A stretch of 64,000 nucleotides of DNA, from the NCBI GenBank assembly GCA_038025085.1, contig CM076139.1, positions 17,997,307 through 18,061,306 of the forward strand, given 5' to 3'. The notes below the pieces were generated by a model. That model was not told where the DNA came from. It did no database searches and saw nothing but the letters and a program-made list of their open reading frames with translations. This document shows, piece by piece, positions 44,634-57,134 of this stretch (position 1 is the stretch's first letter; each line of letters begins with the position of its first letter). The position numbers and the translations under genes were made by a program. This stretch comes from Tetragonia tetragonoides. Its lineage: Eukaryota > Streptophyta > Magnoliopsida > Caryophyllales > Aizoaceae.

Positions 44634-45484
44634 TGGTATCAGAGCTTTACTGATCCAACCTTCAAACTCTACCACCATGGCTTCCCCAAATCACATCCAT
44701 TCTCCTCAACTATCACCTCCATCACTTTGTTGATGGCACAAAACCACCACCTGTCGCTACCCTCACCAATACCGACTACACCACCAAATCAAACCCAGCC
44801 TTCCTCACGTGGACCTGTCAAGACCAACTACTCTTTGGTGCTCTTCTTGGCACTCTCACACCTTGTCATCCTACCACCACTGCTAAGGCATGGCAAACTC
44901 TGGCCAACACCTATGCCAAACCCATCCGAGGTCACATCCTCCAAACCAAGGCTAACCTACACAATATCACCAAAACAACTCAAACCATAACCGACTACAT
45001 GCAATCCATTAAAGCATGTGTTGATCGGTCCTTGCTGCCTACAAACAACCATTCACCCGTCCCACCACCTCCTCGGCAAATCAACCCCACCAATCCAACA
45101 CCCACCCTAAACCCTTCCTCGGTAAATGTCTTTGGTGTCGTACCTAAGGTCACATACTCTCCCAATGTTCCGAATTTTAAAAATTATTCTGCAGATAGCT
45201 GTACCACTCCCACCTTGCTCAAACCGAGCACCCAACCCAACCCATTACTCCCCTCGCGCCCAAGTCGCACAAACCACTCAAACCTCACCAAACCCCATGT
45301 GGCTCCTTGACAGTGGCGCGAGTCACCACGTCACAAACGGGTCCAACGATCTAGCTAATATATCAACACATCAACGAAATTATCAACTTGCGGATGTAGT
45401 CACTAAATCGCTCTCCCGTGATCGCTTCTCCTGTCTCACTTCCAAGATTGGACTCTCCTATCGAACGTCCAACTTGCGGGGGCG

Positions 45485-45727
45485 TATTAAAGAATAATCA
45501 GAGTATCAATCTTGTATATATCCCTTCATTATTTTCAGTTATTCTCTCCCTTGATCATATCACTAGAATAATAGATCATAGCACTAGAATAATATCTGCT
45601 CCTTGATCATAGCACTAGATTAGTTTAGTTGCCTTCTTTATAGATGCTCTTTCTTCCATAGTTTGTATATAAATAGATGTATCTATCAATGTAATTCTTA
45701 AACCTTCAATCAATTTCAACGTTTATA
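45485..45727 (+). repeat. 3' LTR of the deletion derivative
   Basis: 243 bp, matching 44360-44633 apart from scattered substitutions and the missing 31-bp unit. Confidence 0.82.
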
Positions 45728-45732
45728 TTTTA

Positions 45733-48700
45733 TGCCATTAACCCATGTCCCAAAGTTTATTATCCAACTATCTAAAGACTTGATTTAGTTCATATTAATT
45801 TATGTGGTTATGGCGGTATTTCGGTGAGACAAAATTTTAAAAGTTGATGATATCGTGGAGAGATGATAGAAGCCAAATGTCAAAGCCAAGTTACAAGTAA
45901 ACAAGATAAGTAATACTCGTTTATTGCTATTACGGTTTATGTTTGACTTTTCTCTCGTTCATTAGAACATGACATAATATTTGCGTAAATATACTCTAAG
46001 TTTTCGACTGATTGGTATGTGAATATAATGATCTGATTTACGCATGGATATCAATCTACGTGTTTGGTTTTCTGTTATAGAACATGTAATTTTCCAAAAT
46101 GATGCCTATTGTCGCCCAAATACGCGTTGTTCGTGACAATGCTAATTGTCGGTGGTTAGTAGAGATTTAATGGCGGTTATTCGTTAAAATAAATGTTACA
46201 ATGTCAAAAGAATGACAACCTAAGAGTATATGCGGGTGTAATACCAATTGTGATTATGACTGCGTTAAGTCGATCGATTGGTACGTGTTGGCAATTTACT
46301 AATGTAAATGGGCAGTTTGGCATTTGCTTAGGTATACTTTGATCTATGTGAATCAATTTGGTTTGCTATGTCGGTTATGGGTATATGGCAATTTGAGTTC
46401 ACATATGATGGCCATTTTCATATGGTGTATAATATAGAATGCATTGTCTCTTTGAACAAAAGATATATGTATGATATACCAAAGTTATGGGTGTAAGGCC
46501 AGATTTTCGGGTTTTTAGGATTACGACTCGGGAATCGATGGGATTACGCGCCGAGGAAAGGTACTGAGTACGAGCTCTTTACTAATACGTCAAATTCCTT
46601 TGAAAGCTTTGAATTTGGTTACATTATGCCTAAAAATAAACACACATAAATTCACATTGTCACACAACATGTTTGCACACAAATCGAGGTAAAAGGCCTC
46701 AAACCGATATATTCACTTATGTACAGCGGGTTTGGATATTGCAAATACTGCACTACGTACCATTCATCGTAGGTCTTGAATCTACTCATTGATCAATACG
46801 CTTACGTAGTTCTGACTGGAAGATCGAGTCAGTAAGACTCTTTGGGCGTGCCACTAAGGCGGGTTTGTTTGTTCTTTCCCGTGAGAGGGATATAATTGAG
46901 AAACTTGTAGGATGACTCGCAACTTAGAGTCGAATTGATCCGAGGAACCCCCTACTCCCCTGTGTTGGAGAAAGAGTAGGATCGAAAAGGTTCAAGTGGG
47001 AAGATTTGCCCGTTCATTTGAGGCGTTCAACCCGACGACATTTGGTAATATACGGGGATCAACCAAATTCTTAGATTTGAGTATAGATATTAGACTTTTC
47101 AAAAATATTCGTTCTTCACTGGGGAATAACATTCATTGGGGGTGAGTAAATGGATGATTTGTGTAGAGTATGGGTATGCGTTTGGTGGATATTGGCTTAA
47201 AAGAGTCTTTCCGATAGGATCCCTCGAGATGGCCCGAAGCCAAATAAGAAGGGACGATCAATTATTCGCTTCTATTCGATCATAGGTATTCCACTAGGGA
47301 AAATGGTTGTCACTGGGGAAATATGGATTCCACTGGGAATTGTGATTTTGTATGAAGGTGATTTGATGTGATGGTAGGTGGAACACCCATGATCATAAGC
47401 AAATTTCTGATTCTAACCTAGAATTTGGCCCCGGGTCGGATTGTACACAAGTGAATATACCAGTCTTTAACAACAATAATTGGACAAAATGCAAACACTC
47501 ATGGTGAATTCAAACAAAATTTTTTATTATGGTCGAGTTGAATTATTTAGGTGGAAATATGCATACGCAAATATGTGCGCAAACGAGTTTAATAATGGCC
47601 TTAGGGAGACGAATTACATCATTATAAAAATATATACAACAAAATGATACAAATATGTACAAGTCCTACAAAAATAAAATATCACTCGGTGTTGATGTCC
47701 ATTGCTGCTCCGGGGCTCGGGACTAGGAGCCGTCCTCAAAAGATCGAAGAACCGATGTTGGAATTATTATTTTCAATGAATTGATCAAAAAAATAATTAT
47801 TTACAGTGCACGCTCACGAATTTGGACAAGGGATTGGTCCAAATGAAAACTTTTATTCATGAAATTATTTTTAAAATAAACTAAACTTATTGGAGAGCTA
47901 GAATGGAGAGTTTCACATTTTTATCTTTTCATTTGATAATTAAACAAAAATCCTCAAGTGAGGAAAATAAAACTGTTTTTGTGCAAGTCTGGACAGAACT
48001 TCAAAAACTCATAACTACATCTTTGAGTAAGCTAAGGGAGTGATTCCAAGGCCTAATATGTGTCATTTTCTGTCCTATTTCTACTGTAAAAATATTAAAT
48101 AGATACAGCTTGTGAGTAGAAGATTATCACCAAATTACAAGTTTCTGGAAATTAAATTCAGACTTGCGATTGTTTGATTAAATTGGGATTAATTACAAGG
48201 ATTTAGTGTCCAATGTTTACACACACTAAACTAGGTTGTTTGGTGATTATGTAAGAAAATTATCAAGAATTATAGCGGATGTTAAGATAATTAACGAAAT
48301 TAAACAAATGTTCAGCACTTCGTTCATTAGTTCATTGTTGACAGAAACATGTCCTAGTTGACAGATTAGTGCCCAGTTTTGTTTAATTCAGTAAAAATGC
48401 TTTTTAAGTTCAAATCGAGTCATTCGAAAGTCTATAATGGTACAAATTGAGTCTAGTATCTATTATAATAGTCACTTTGCATTGAGGTAGTGTAAATAAC
48501 CATTTTATTTACATATTAGTGAAGACTATCAATTCTGGACATTAGTTGATTTATCCATTTTTAGCATTTTTTATACTTCTTAAAAATACATCAACTTTTT
48601 ACAGAGTCAAGTAAGTACAATAAGGATTGTTAATAAACATTATGAAAAATTAGTCATGTTTCTAGGTGAGGTAAATAGGTCGTTATTAAGCAAGTTAAAA

Positions 48701-49142
48701 AACGTTCAAATGTCCAAGCTGTCCAGCATGACCGTGTCACTAAATAAATCATAGTAAATTCATTACTTGTCCAAAATGTTCAATATCGGTCTCTGTAAAA
48801 ATATGGGAGTGGCCTTTACAAATTGTCCAGAAATAGCTTATGTCCAAATCGTTCATTTCCACAAGTTATAACTCATTTTATCTTTGAAGGTCAGATCTGG
48901 ATTTTTCAACTTCGAATCATTATAGATAATGTTTTAACCGTTAGATCTTGATGAAATTTATGTCATTTTAAATATAACAAGTTAAAATTTTATTTAGAGT
49001 TAATTTAACTTAGATCTAACCGTTGGATCGTTTGATATTACAACAAATAATTAATGCTCCTCTAAGGCCATTATTTCGTTTGATATGCAATATGAACATT
49101 TTTTAGCATTTTTGATGAAGAATATGACAAAGAGGTGAGTAT
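45733..49142. other. Intergenic region without a recognised gene
   Basis: AT-rich with no long open frame or motif I recognise. The 46500-47400 part has an uneven, slightly GC-richer texture with repeated 'CACTGGG(G/A)AA' words near 47117-47340, which may be decayed LTR-type DNA. I cannot assign it. Confidence 0.4.
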
Positions 49143-49160
49143 AACAACACAAATAAATAA

Positions 49161-49753
49161 TAAAAATCATACTCCATGAAATTAAAAAACCCTAGCCTTT
49201 CTTTTTTGCCTCTCCTCTTCCTCTCTCAACCCTAACCCTTACTAGGACAAATTTTCAGGCCGGGAAGGCCGATTTAGGCCATTCCTGGCATGTGATTCAT
49301 GTTTTCCACTTCTTTTTGTCATTGATTTCTAGTTTATGCTCTCTAAGTGGAATAAATTTTCTCTCCCTTTTGTGGAGTTATTAGGGATTTTTATATTTTT
49401 CCTCTTGGTAGGATCCTCTCTTCGCCTATTGTGCGATTTAGTATCAAGTAATATGAATTCGGGGACCGGATATGCACAAGATCGATGGTATCATACAACG
49501 TTTTGTGAGCAAACAATTACGGTGCTTGCGGTGAAGATCTCCACTTCCGTTAAAGATGAAGCATCAATGGAAGCACATGGTTACTATGCATGTTGGGAGT
49601 CGCGCTCGGGTATTCTAGTTAATTGTTTTGTTAGCAGATTTGTTGTTGGTATTGTTGATTTAATATATTCTAGGGTTATTTTCGATGTAGATGCCGTATG
49701 GCTTTTCTATGAAGAAAGTCTTCTATTCCCCTCTCAAAAAAAAAAAAAAAAAA
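49161..49753 (+). mobile_element. Retroposed 593-bp sequence with A tail and 18-bp target duplication
   Basis: The 18-bp repeat AACAACACAAATAAATAA lies at 49143-49160 and again at 49754-49771, and the insert ends in about 18 A residues. Its start has the AAACCCTAGCC...TCTCCTC look of a plant 5' leader (49185-49240). An open frame (49336-49770) of 144 residues runs into the A tail. It has one strongly hydrophobic segment (about 12-35) and no family resemblance I know. This is either an internally deleted LINE or a processed copy of a cellular mRNA. Confidence 0.75.
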
Positions 49754-50606
49754 ACAACACAAATAAATAAAAAACACACAAAGTTAGCACTCACTCATTC
49801 TCACCGATTTTTCATTTTTATCTTGTAATTAACGTCTAAACCCTCGATGAAGGTTGAATCCTATTAGTTTCTTGGCGAGTGAAAAATGGTTTGACTCGGG
49901 TTGAATCATTCCATATCACAACACACCAATGAATTGGTTTATAGTTAATATAAGTTAGATTAGTAGATGAAATTACATAATGAGTAAAAATAGGAGGGAG
50001 ATTTACACAAAAATAAAAAAAAAAACGAAAAGGGGATGAATAAAAATTACAAAGATGAAAAAGAGTTTTACCGTTTGGTAGATGTGGTTGATCTCGATTC
50101 TTCAATGGTGAAGGGTTGAGAAAGAGTTCTTTTTTTTTTATTCTTTTTTTTGGATTTTTTTCTTTCTTACTAGAGTTTTTTCTACTAAAGCTTCTACTTG
50201 CAAAATGCTAAAAGATGAGAGAGAAAGAGAAGATTAGAGTGTAGGGTTTTTCGCTAAGGAAGAAGGCTCCCTTTTATGTGGATGGGTGGGGTATTCAAGG
50301 AGAGGTGAGTGAGGTATTTTAGGGTATTTTTTGTGTTAAAGAAAAAAAAAACTAAATAATTAACCTAAAAAAATCTGATATCTAAAAGCAATTAAATAAA
50401 GAAAAAAAAATAAAGTTAAAGATAAGCTAATGTTGAAAGGAATAAACCTAAGATAATAGGTTCCTAAATGGGGAACAAACCAAATATTCTTTTAGGGGTT
50501 GTAGGAGAATAAGACAAAACAAAGAAAATAAGGGAATGGAAAATAAAAAGAAATGAAGAGAAAAGGAAGAAGAGAGAGAAAGTGAGTGAGAGAGAGAAGG
50601 AACGAG

Positions 50607-50608
50607 GA

Positions 50609-50640
<32 letters not shown>

Positions 50641-50650
50641 AGAAAGAAAA
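50607..50650. repeat. GAAA microsatellite
   Basis: About eleven near-perfect GAAA units, 40 bp left of the Harbinger element. Confidence 0.9.
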
Positions 50651-51275
50651 GAATATAAATAGGGGGGGGTTTAGTTCTCACGTAAGGGCTAAGGGCAACC
50701 CCATCAAAGGTTTTTTGGAGAGGTTTGTTCAGTGCAAAAAGCTTGAAGCTTCAACGGGAACTCAGGTTTTTGGTGCTCTACCATACAATCGGTTTGTTCT
50801 TGCAAACCCGCTTTGTGGGTTGAAAAAAAAAAAATGGAATCCCACACGAATTGGACTGTGTGCCTCACAAAGTAGAAAAGGGGAAGGAAGCGTGCAAAAC
50901 AAACGCTTGTTGAAGCAAAATACTGCTGAATATGCGGTCCCCCTCCCCCCCTTTTGTTTTGCTGCCATGCGGACCCCACCAAGTTGCAAGAAACTGTTTT
51001 CTTTTTACTTTCTTTCTTTTGTTCAAAAATCTAACCGTTGAAATTAATGAAGAGAATAAGCTGAAAATGAATATCTGACTAAAAAACGGTAATATTGATA
51101 TGATAGTTGCGTAATTTTTTTTTTTCACCGTTGTTAGTCACTATTTTTCAGTTAAAAAATAAGAATTTATAAAAAACATTATCTATAAATAGTGGGGTAA
51201 ATTTTCTATTTTTCCCACACCATCTCATACTCTCTCTAATTTTCTCACATTCTATATACCTCCTAAAATCTCAAT

Positions 51276-52386
51276 ATGGGTGATAATCAATTTAGAGGTA
51301 ATTTTATGAATTATTTAAACTCTCCCCTTGTAGGAAATTCACAAAATACTCAAAATTCAAACCCACAAAATTCCCATACTATTCCAAATCAACAATTTTC
51401 ACCAAACTCTCAAAATATCCAAAATACTCAATTTCTAAGTTTTTCTAACTCTCCTAGTTATTCTAGTGTTCAACAAATGTTTCCCCCCGACTATTATAAT
51501 CCTATGTCCCGCCCTCACATTTTCCCCTTTTCCTCTCAATTTGGCATGGGTGCAAATCAAGAGCCTCGAACACCGTCATCCGCTGAGTCTCAAACTCAGC
51601 CGTATGTCACACAAGGGTTGGAGTACATTAACCTCAAACAAGAATTCAATGGTGTTGGGGGCAAGAAGAACAAAGCTAGTAAATGGAGCATCGAGGAAGA
51701 CAAGATGCTTATCAGTTCTTGGCTCACTATTAGTAATGATCCTATAGTGGGGAATGCTCAAATAGAGGGCAGTTTTTGGAATCGTATACATTATACTATA
51801 ACAAGTATCGCAAAGTCGGTAATGAAAGATTAGAATCCCAACTCAAGCCGCACTTCTACCAGATTGTACCACAGGTAACCGAATTTAATGGTTATTATAA
51901 TCAATTTTATCTCAACATAATAGTGATTGGTCGGATGATCAAATAATTCGTGAAGCACATGAGCTATGAAAAAGGAACCATAAAGGTAATGAATTCGCAT
52001 ATGAGCATGTATGGGTAATGGTAAAAGATGAGCCGAAGTGGGCTGCACAAGAAATTGTTCAACGTGCTACAAAGAAGAAGAAAATCAACGAATCTGGAGC
52101 TTACACGTCGTCAGACCAACCGAATACGAGTGATCATGGCGGTGACGGTAGTGATGTCGTTGAATTCCGTCCCATCGTTCAAAAGGCGGCAAAGAAGAGG
52201 GCTAAAGAAAAAAAGAAAGTGCAGGAGGGCCCTTCCGATGAGCATTGGGAAGAAAAGTGGAAGAGGATCGAGGAAATCGCAATTCAAAGAAATGATGCTA
52301 TTTTGAAAATCGCAAACAAGGCCGAACATGACACAATGACAAAAGATTTTGAATTTATGTTGAAGGATACTAGTGGGATGAATTAG
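51276..52386 (+). pseudogene. Harbinger ORF1 (MYB/SANT-like DNA-binding protein), broken
   Basis: The first part (51276-51833) has an Asn/Gln/Ser/Pro-rich N-terminus followed by a trihelix/MYB-like domain: KASKWSIEEDKMLISSWL, DPIVGN and FWNRIH. It then reaches a stop. In other frames the text goes on as YNKYRKVGNERL-type sequence and DDQIIREAHEL, then re-enters at 52018-52386 with WAAQEIVQRATKKK, a Lys-rich segment and a C-terminal helix. At least two frame changes lie between 51800 and 52020. In active relatives ORF1 helps bind the transposon ends and import the transposase. Confidence 0.82.
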
Positions 52387-52924
52387 CAACAACTTATCAT
52401 ACACAACCACCAAGTCACCTTCCTCAAAGCCAAATATGGTGTTCCGTAGTTAGTTTTGGTTGTTGATTAAGTTTATGTAATTCGTAGTTATCGACTTTTT
52501 ATTATTATGTAATTTAAGTTTATGTAATTTTTTTTTATGTAATTCTATGTTTATGTAATTTTTATTTATATTAATTCGAAGTTCATGTAATTTTTATTTA
52601 TATTAATTTAAGCTTATCTAATTTTTTCTCTTCGAAATTTTAAGGTTATCGAAAATTTTTAAGTTAATGTAATTTTTTAGAAAAGTAATGAAATCAAATT
52701 TACTTTCCAAAAAAAAATGAGTTAGAAAAGTAGCCATTAGAAAAATTAGCCGTTAGAAAACTAGCCGGTATAAAACTAATCATTATAAAACTAGTTGTTA
52801 TAAGGGATCTATAAATAGCTTCTCATGAGGGGTAGTGTTTCTTCACAACCTCATTTCTTCAAACACTCATCCGACCCATTACAAGTACTATTCATTGTCT
52901 CTATAATCAAACTCACAACCCAAA

Positions 52925-54163
52925 ATGTCTCAAGATTCCAATGATTTCGATTATGGGCAATTCGTAATCGATCATTGTTTGGATGATACTGATGAACAAA
53001 TGATGATGATGTTGCTACAACAATGGCAAACGTCGTCTTCACAAAATGAAACCTCAAGTCGACAACGTCGAAGGTACATTGAGCGAGAACGTGAAGCCGG
53101 AGAAAGTCGTTTACAAAAATATTATTTTGTTGAAAATTCGGTATACCCTCTCGATGTATTTCGACGAAGGTTTCGAATGCGAAGGGAATTATTCCTTCGA
53201 GTAGTGGAATGCGTTACAAATCATGACCAATATTTCCAGCAGAGACGTAATGGTCATAGAAGAAAGGGATTATCGTCACTTCAAAAGTGCACTGCTGCAA
53301 TCCGTCAATTGGCTTATGGAGCTCGAGCCAACAATTATGATAAGTATCTTCGTATGTCTGAAACAACTTGTGTGCAATCTTTGTTCAAATTCTGTTGGGC
53401 CGTGATCGAAGTGTTTGGTCCCGTATTTTTAAAAAGACCCAATGCTAATGATGTCCAACGCTTACTTCAACAACATTCTCAAAAGCATGGCTTTCATGGC
53501 ATGCTCGGAAGCTTGGACTATATGCATTGGGATTGGAGAAATTGTCCCGTTGCATGGAAAGGCAATTCACTCGAGGTGATCATGGAGTGTCAACCATCAT
53601 GCTCGAAGCAGTCGCTTCATATGACCTGTGGATATGGCATGCATTTTTTGGGGTTGCCGAATCAAACAACGATATCAATGTGCTCAACCAATATCCATTG
53701 TTCAATGACATTTTGCAAGGTGCTGCTCCTGAGGTCCAATTTACGGTAAATCGAGCAACATATAGGAAAGGATATTATCTAGCCGATGGTATCTATCCAT
53801 AAATGGGGTACAATAGTTAAAAGTTTTGGACATCCTGAAGATCCCAAAAGAAAGAAGTTCAAACAAAAGCAAGAGTTTGCAAGAAAGGATGTTGAGCGAG
53901 CATTTGGAGTGCTCCAATCTCGTTGGGCAATCATACGTGGCCCTGGACGATTTTGGTACAGGAATAATTTGAGTGATATAATGTATGCTTGTATCATATT
54001 ACATAATATGATTATTGATGATGAAGGAGATGAAGCTCAGAATTGGGAAGATGAAGAAGGCAATACTCCATTACCGCCTAGGCCAGGGGTCCCTCGAAAC
54101 TTGGAAGCGTACTTTCAAAGACATGCGGAATTACGTGATAAGAATACTCATCACAAGCTTTGA
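52925..54163 (+). pseudogene. Harbinger DDE transposase, two frameshifts
   Basis: Three overlapping frames rebuild one DDE_Tnp_4-type gene in outline. The N-terminal part (52925 to about 53565) includes FRRRFRMRRELFLRVV and the first catalytic Asp in GSLDYMHW. The middle (about 53565-53802) has GVAESNNDINVL with the second Asp. The C-terminal part (about 53795-54163) has KDVERAFGVLQSRW with the catalytic Glu, then ACIILHNMIIDDE. All three acidic residues are present, but frameshifts near 53565 and 53795 prevent one product. Confidence 0.88.
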
Positions 54164-54810
54164 GCAGACTTGGTGGAGCACATCTGGATACGCTTCGGAC
54201 ACGAAGTTGATTCCGATTAAATTCACGTACTCGGTTTTTTTACGCTAATCAATTTATTAATGTAATGCTTAGTTTAGTTTTATTATAGTCAGGTTAATTA
54301 ATTTGAATTTAATCATCAATGTCAATTTGTATTTTTAGTTATTTTAATAAAATTGTTGTTTCTTTATATTTTTACATGTCTTAAATATTTTTATATTATT
54401 TTTTGCCTAACAATTATATAGGCTAGTTACATAAAAGAAAAGTACAACACAAATTTTAAAAAGATAAATAAATCAAATTTTCGAAATAAATAATTTTTTT
54501 TATCCATATTAAACATCATTAAATTTTGATAATAAAAGATTTATTTTGTTGAATAAATAAATTTATAATGACATTATTAAAATTGATAGTAAATAAAATA
54601 TTTGATTTGAGTGTGGACCTCATTCAAAAAGGTGGAACAGGTTTTTTTTAATGGGAAGAGAGGTTTATGTCATAACAAAAAGCTCTTTTATAGGTTTTTT
54701 TCAATGGGAGAAAGAGGTTTGTAAGAGGTTTGTGGGGAAGAGGTTTGTGGGATAGTGATGTGGCATGATAAAAATCTCTCCCACAAACCTCTTCAATGGG
54801 GTTGCCCTAA

Positions 54811-57134
54811 GGGGAGGGGAATTTGGGGTTTTTTTAATATTTTTTTTATTTTCGTGGGCCCCACGTAGAGAAAGTAACCATAATTTATTAGCTTTCTTTT
54901 TTTTTGTTGTTCTCATTATTTTATTTTTTTGTTTTGGCTTTTATGGGTTTGCTAAATAAATAAAAAAAAAATAAAAAATGGACTCTAATACTAAACTTGA
55001 CATTAAAGTGACCCAACACTAAAAGACCCTTAAACACATTTTTTTTTTAAAATCCTTTTATAAACTTTAATAATAATCATTATACATATATAAATATATT
55101 TATTAAAAATTCTAACACTAATAAAAGTAAAAAAGAAAGTCAAAGTTTCGGCGTCTACAATGAGACTTAGTCATGTTTATTGTTAATATGAAGTTTTGCA
55201 TATTTATTTTGTACATGTATGCGAAAATGATTTTTTGGTGGTGATTATAATATCTAATTAGTTGTCCATGTTGTATATTATATGCATGTTGGGCATGTTA
55301 AATTTTTGGTGTCTAACTATACTCAATGTATATCATTTAATATTTTCTATTGAGTTATAATAGCCAAAAATTGTGTATCTTCTAATTGGATATTTGTTTG
55401 AGTTCATGTGATTGAACTTGAAATTTCATTGTATTAAATTTTGAAATTTGTTGTATATGTTTCATGATAAGTTGGTTATCAAATACTTGTTGGAACATAT
55501 GCGTGTGTCATTTATTTAACATGTTATTATTGGGATAATTACGGAGTTATGTGGCCAAAATAGTTTTGTGATATCTATAAGGAATATTGTTACAAAATAT
55601 TTATATCCTTGACTACGATTTAGAAGTTTGCGTAAAGTTCAAGGAATTGAACTTACAGTATTGTCATACTTGAAAGTTAATTAAAGGATAATTATTGGTC
55701 CATGTTTGTTTGGACCTTGATGTCAAACAGTTCTGTTACTATGAATTATTTTACACAAGTAAATGTCATTATGTGAAATATTATGTCCTATCACTATCTT
55801 TATGTTTATGGTGGGGGAAAACACCGATATCTAGTGGTAGAACTATATGTCATACGACGGTATAGATTGGGGGTGTGCACCACGGTGGATGTCTATAGTG
55901 AATATAATAATTCATATGAAATTGACATGTGTAGTAGCAATAATGGTATTTTTTTTGATTTACACTTGTTCGTCTAAAGATTATATGTGAGTCTCTTGAA
56001 ACACATGATACATGGCTCATGTATGGTATGTGTGAAGGGATATATGGTGACATGGTCACAAATGATGATATTTGACGTTGTTAAGGTTGTGACATGGTTT
56101 AGAAACCAGTTGGATGTCACTAAAAGAGAATTATAGCTAAACATGAGGCCGCCTCAAGGCGAGGCTCCCTCTATAGCTAAACATGACGTCAGTATGACAT
56201 CCTGCTTGTTTTAGACGCCTCACCTTGAAACTGCATTATACGAGTTTTTGTGTTAAACAAGATGGTACGATATGATTTTGACAATGTAACTTCCGTGACG
56301 AGTCCACCAAGTTTTTTCCTTCACCACAATCCTCTGATACAGTGATATAGGTGGCTTGGACCATCCCTAGTGATTTCGCTAATACTCGATTTTGCATGAA
56401 TTTTCCTGGTGGCTCGATTACTTTCTTGGCATTTTGAATGTTGATAGGAGTTCATTTTAATAAATAGGATTCTCACTAGTTCACTGCCTAATGTATTAGA
56501 GAGAGTTTGAGGCAATGATTTTAATTAATGTCTCAAGTGAATCTGTGCTTTTCTTTATAGATTTGCATACTTAGTTTCCTTTGTCTTGTGTTCATCCTAG
56601 TAACATCAGTCACACTTTCCTTAGTTTTTGGGCTGTCAGGCTTAGTTTCGACGGATCGTGAACGAAGCGGCACACGGGGTTAACATAAGCGGTTCAGTGA
56701 CTAAGTGTTAGCACGCGACAAGGACTTAGACTTACCATTCCACTAGCATGCTAGAATGTACAAATAAAAAAGGGGTGGGGAGAGAAGGAAAATAGATAAA
56801 TTGGCGAAATTTAAAAAGAAAAGGTTGCTATTCACATCACATGTACGAGTGAGAATCAAATCAACATCTTTGTTTTGTGTTCTTTCTTTTTTGTTTTTGT
56901 TTTCTTCCCCTTTTCTTTTGAGGAAGCTGTCTTTTGTATTTGTCTTTCATTTCATGGCAATGTTGTGCAAGCAGAGGACTTAAGAACAAGTACATCTAAA
57001 TTATTCCCTGGTATCCAAATCAATATTGGCAATTTGTTAACCCCTATGGTCAGCACAGTGTTCTTCATATCACAAATACTTGTTTGATTACTGGAGTTTG
57101 CATTACTCCAATAAGCTGAAAAACATATCAAAAT
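54811..57134. other. AT-rich intergenic region
   Basis: No gene recognised. It contains the small duplicated piece of PP2C exon 4 described at 56301-56412. The rest is AT-rich with short tandem words. Confidence 0.5.
56301..56412 (-). pseudogene. Degenerate duplicate of part of PP2C exon 4
   Basis: The segments TCCTTCACCACAATCCTCTG and GGTGGCTTGGACCATCCC, followed by GATTTCGCTAATA and GAATTTTCCTGG, match the last exon of the PP2C gene (about 57210-57410) in the same order and strand. An internal stretch of about 100 bp has been lost and there are many substitutions. It starts about 720 bp beyond the phosphatase stop, so it looks like an old local duplication. It is not coding. Confidence 0.7.

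Larger units (their letters stand above)
44360..45727 (+). mobile_element. Non-autonomous copia deletion derivative
   Basis: 1368 bp. LTRs lie at 44360-44633 (274 bp) and 45485-45727 (243 bp), both starting TATTA(G/A)AGAATAATC and ending AACGTTTATA. The 5' copy is longer by one extra 31-bp unit (TCTGCTCCTTGATCATAGCA-type). The primer site TGGTATCAGAGC begins at 44634 directly after the LTR, and a G-rich tract precedes the 3' LTR. The flanks GTTTA (44355-44359) and TTTTA (45728-45732) match at four of five bases. Inside are a gag N-terminus with frame breaks (44677-45020), a protease stub (WLLDSGASHHVT at about 45300) and then, after a deletion of nearly all of pol, the RNase H tail QLADVVTKSLSRDRF (about 45387). 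It must move, if at all, with proteins from a relative. Confidence 0.88.
50693..54807 (+). mobile_element. PIF/Harbinger DNA transposon, complete ends, decayed genes
   Basis: 4115 bp. The left terminus is GGGCAACCCCATCAAAG and the right terminus is its near-exact reverse complement (CTTCAATGGGGTTGCCC). The 3-bp duplication TAA flanks it at 50690-50692 and 54808-54810, as expected for this superfamily. The subterminal motif AGAGGTTTGT recurs near both ends (50719 and several copies at 54700-54795). Inside are the two genes typical of plant Harbinger elements in the same orientation: a MYB/SANT-like ORF1 and a DDE transposase, both broken. It cannot supply its own transposase but has ends another copy could mobilise. 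Confidence 0.92.

Noticed and set aside
52925..54163. Possible domesticated transposase gene of the host
   Set aside because: It has two frameshifts and lies between intact Harbinger ends with a TAA duplication, so it is simply the element's own decayed gene.
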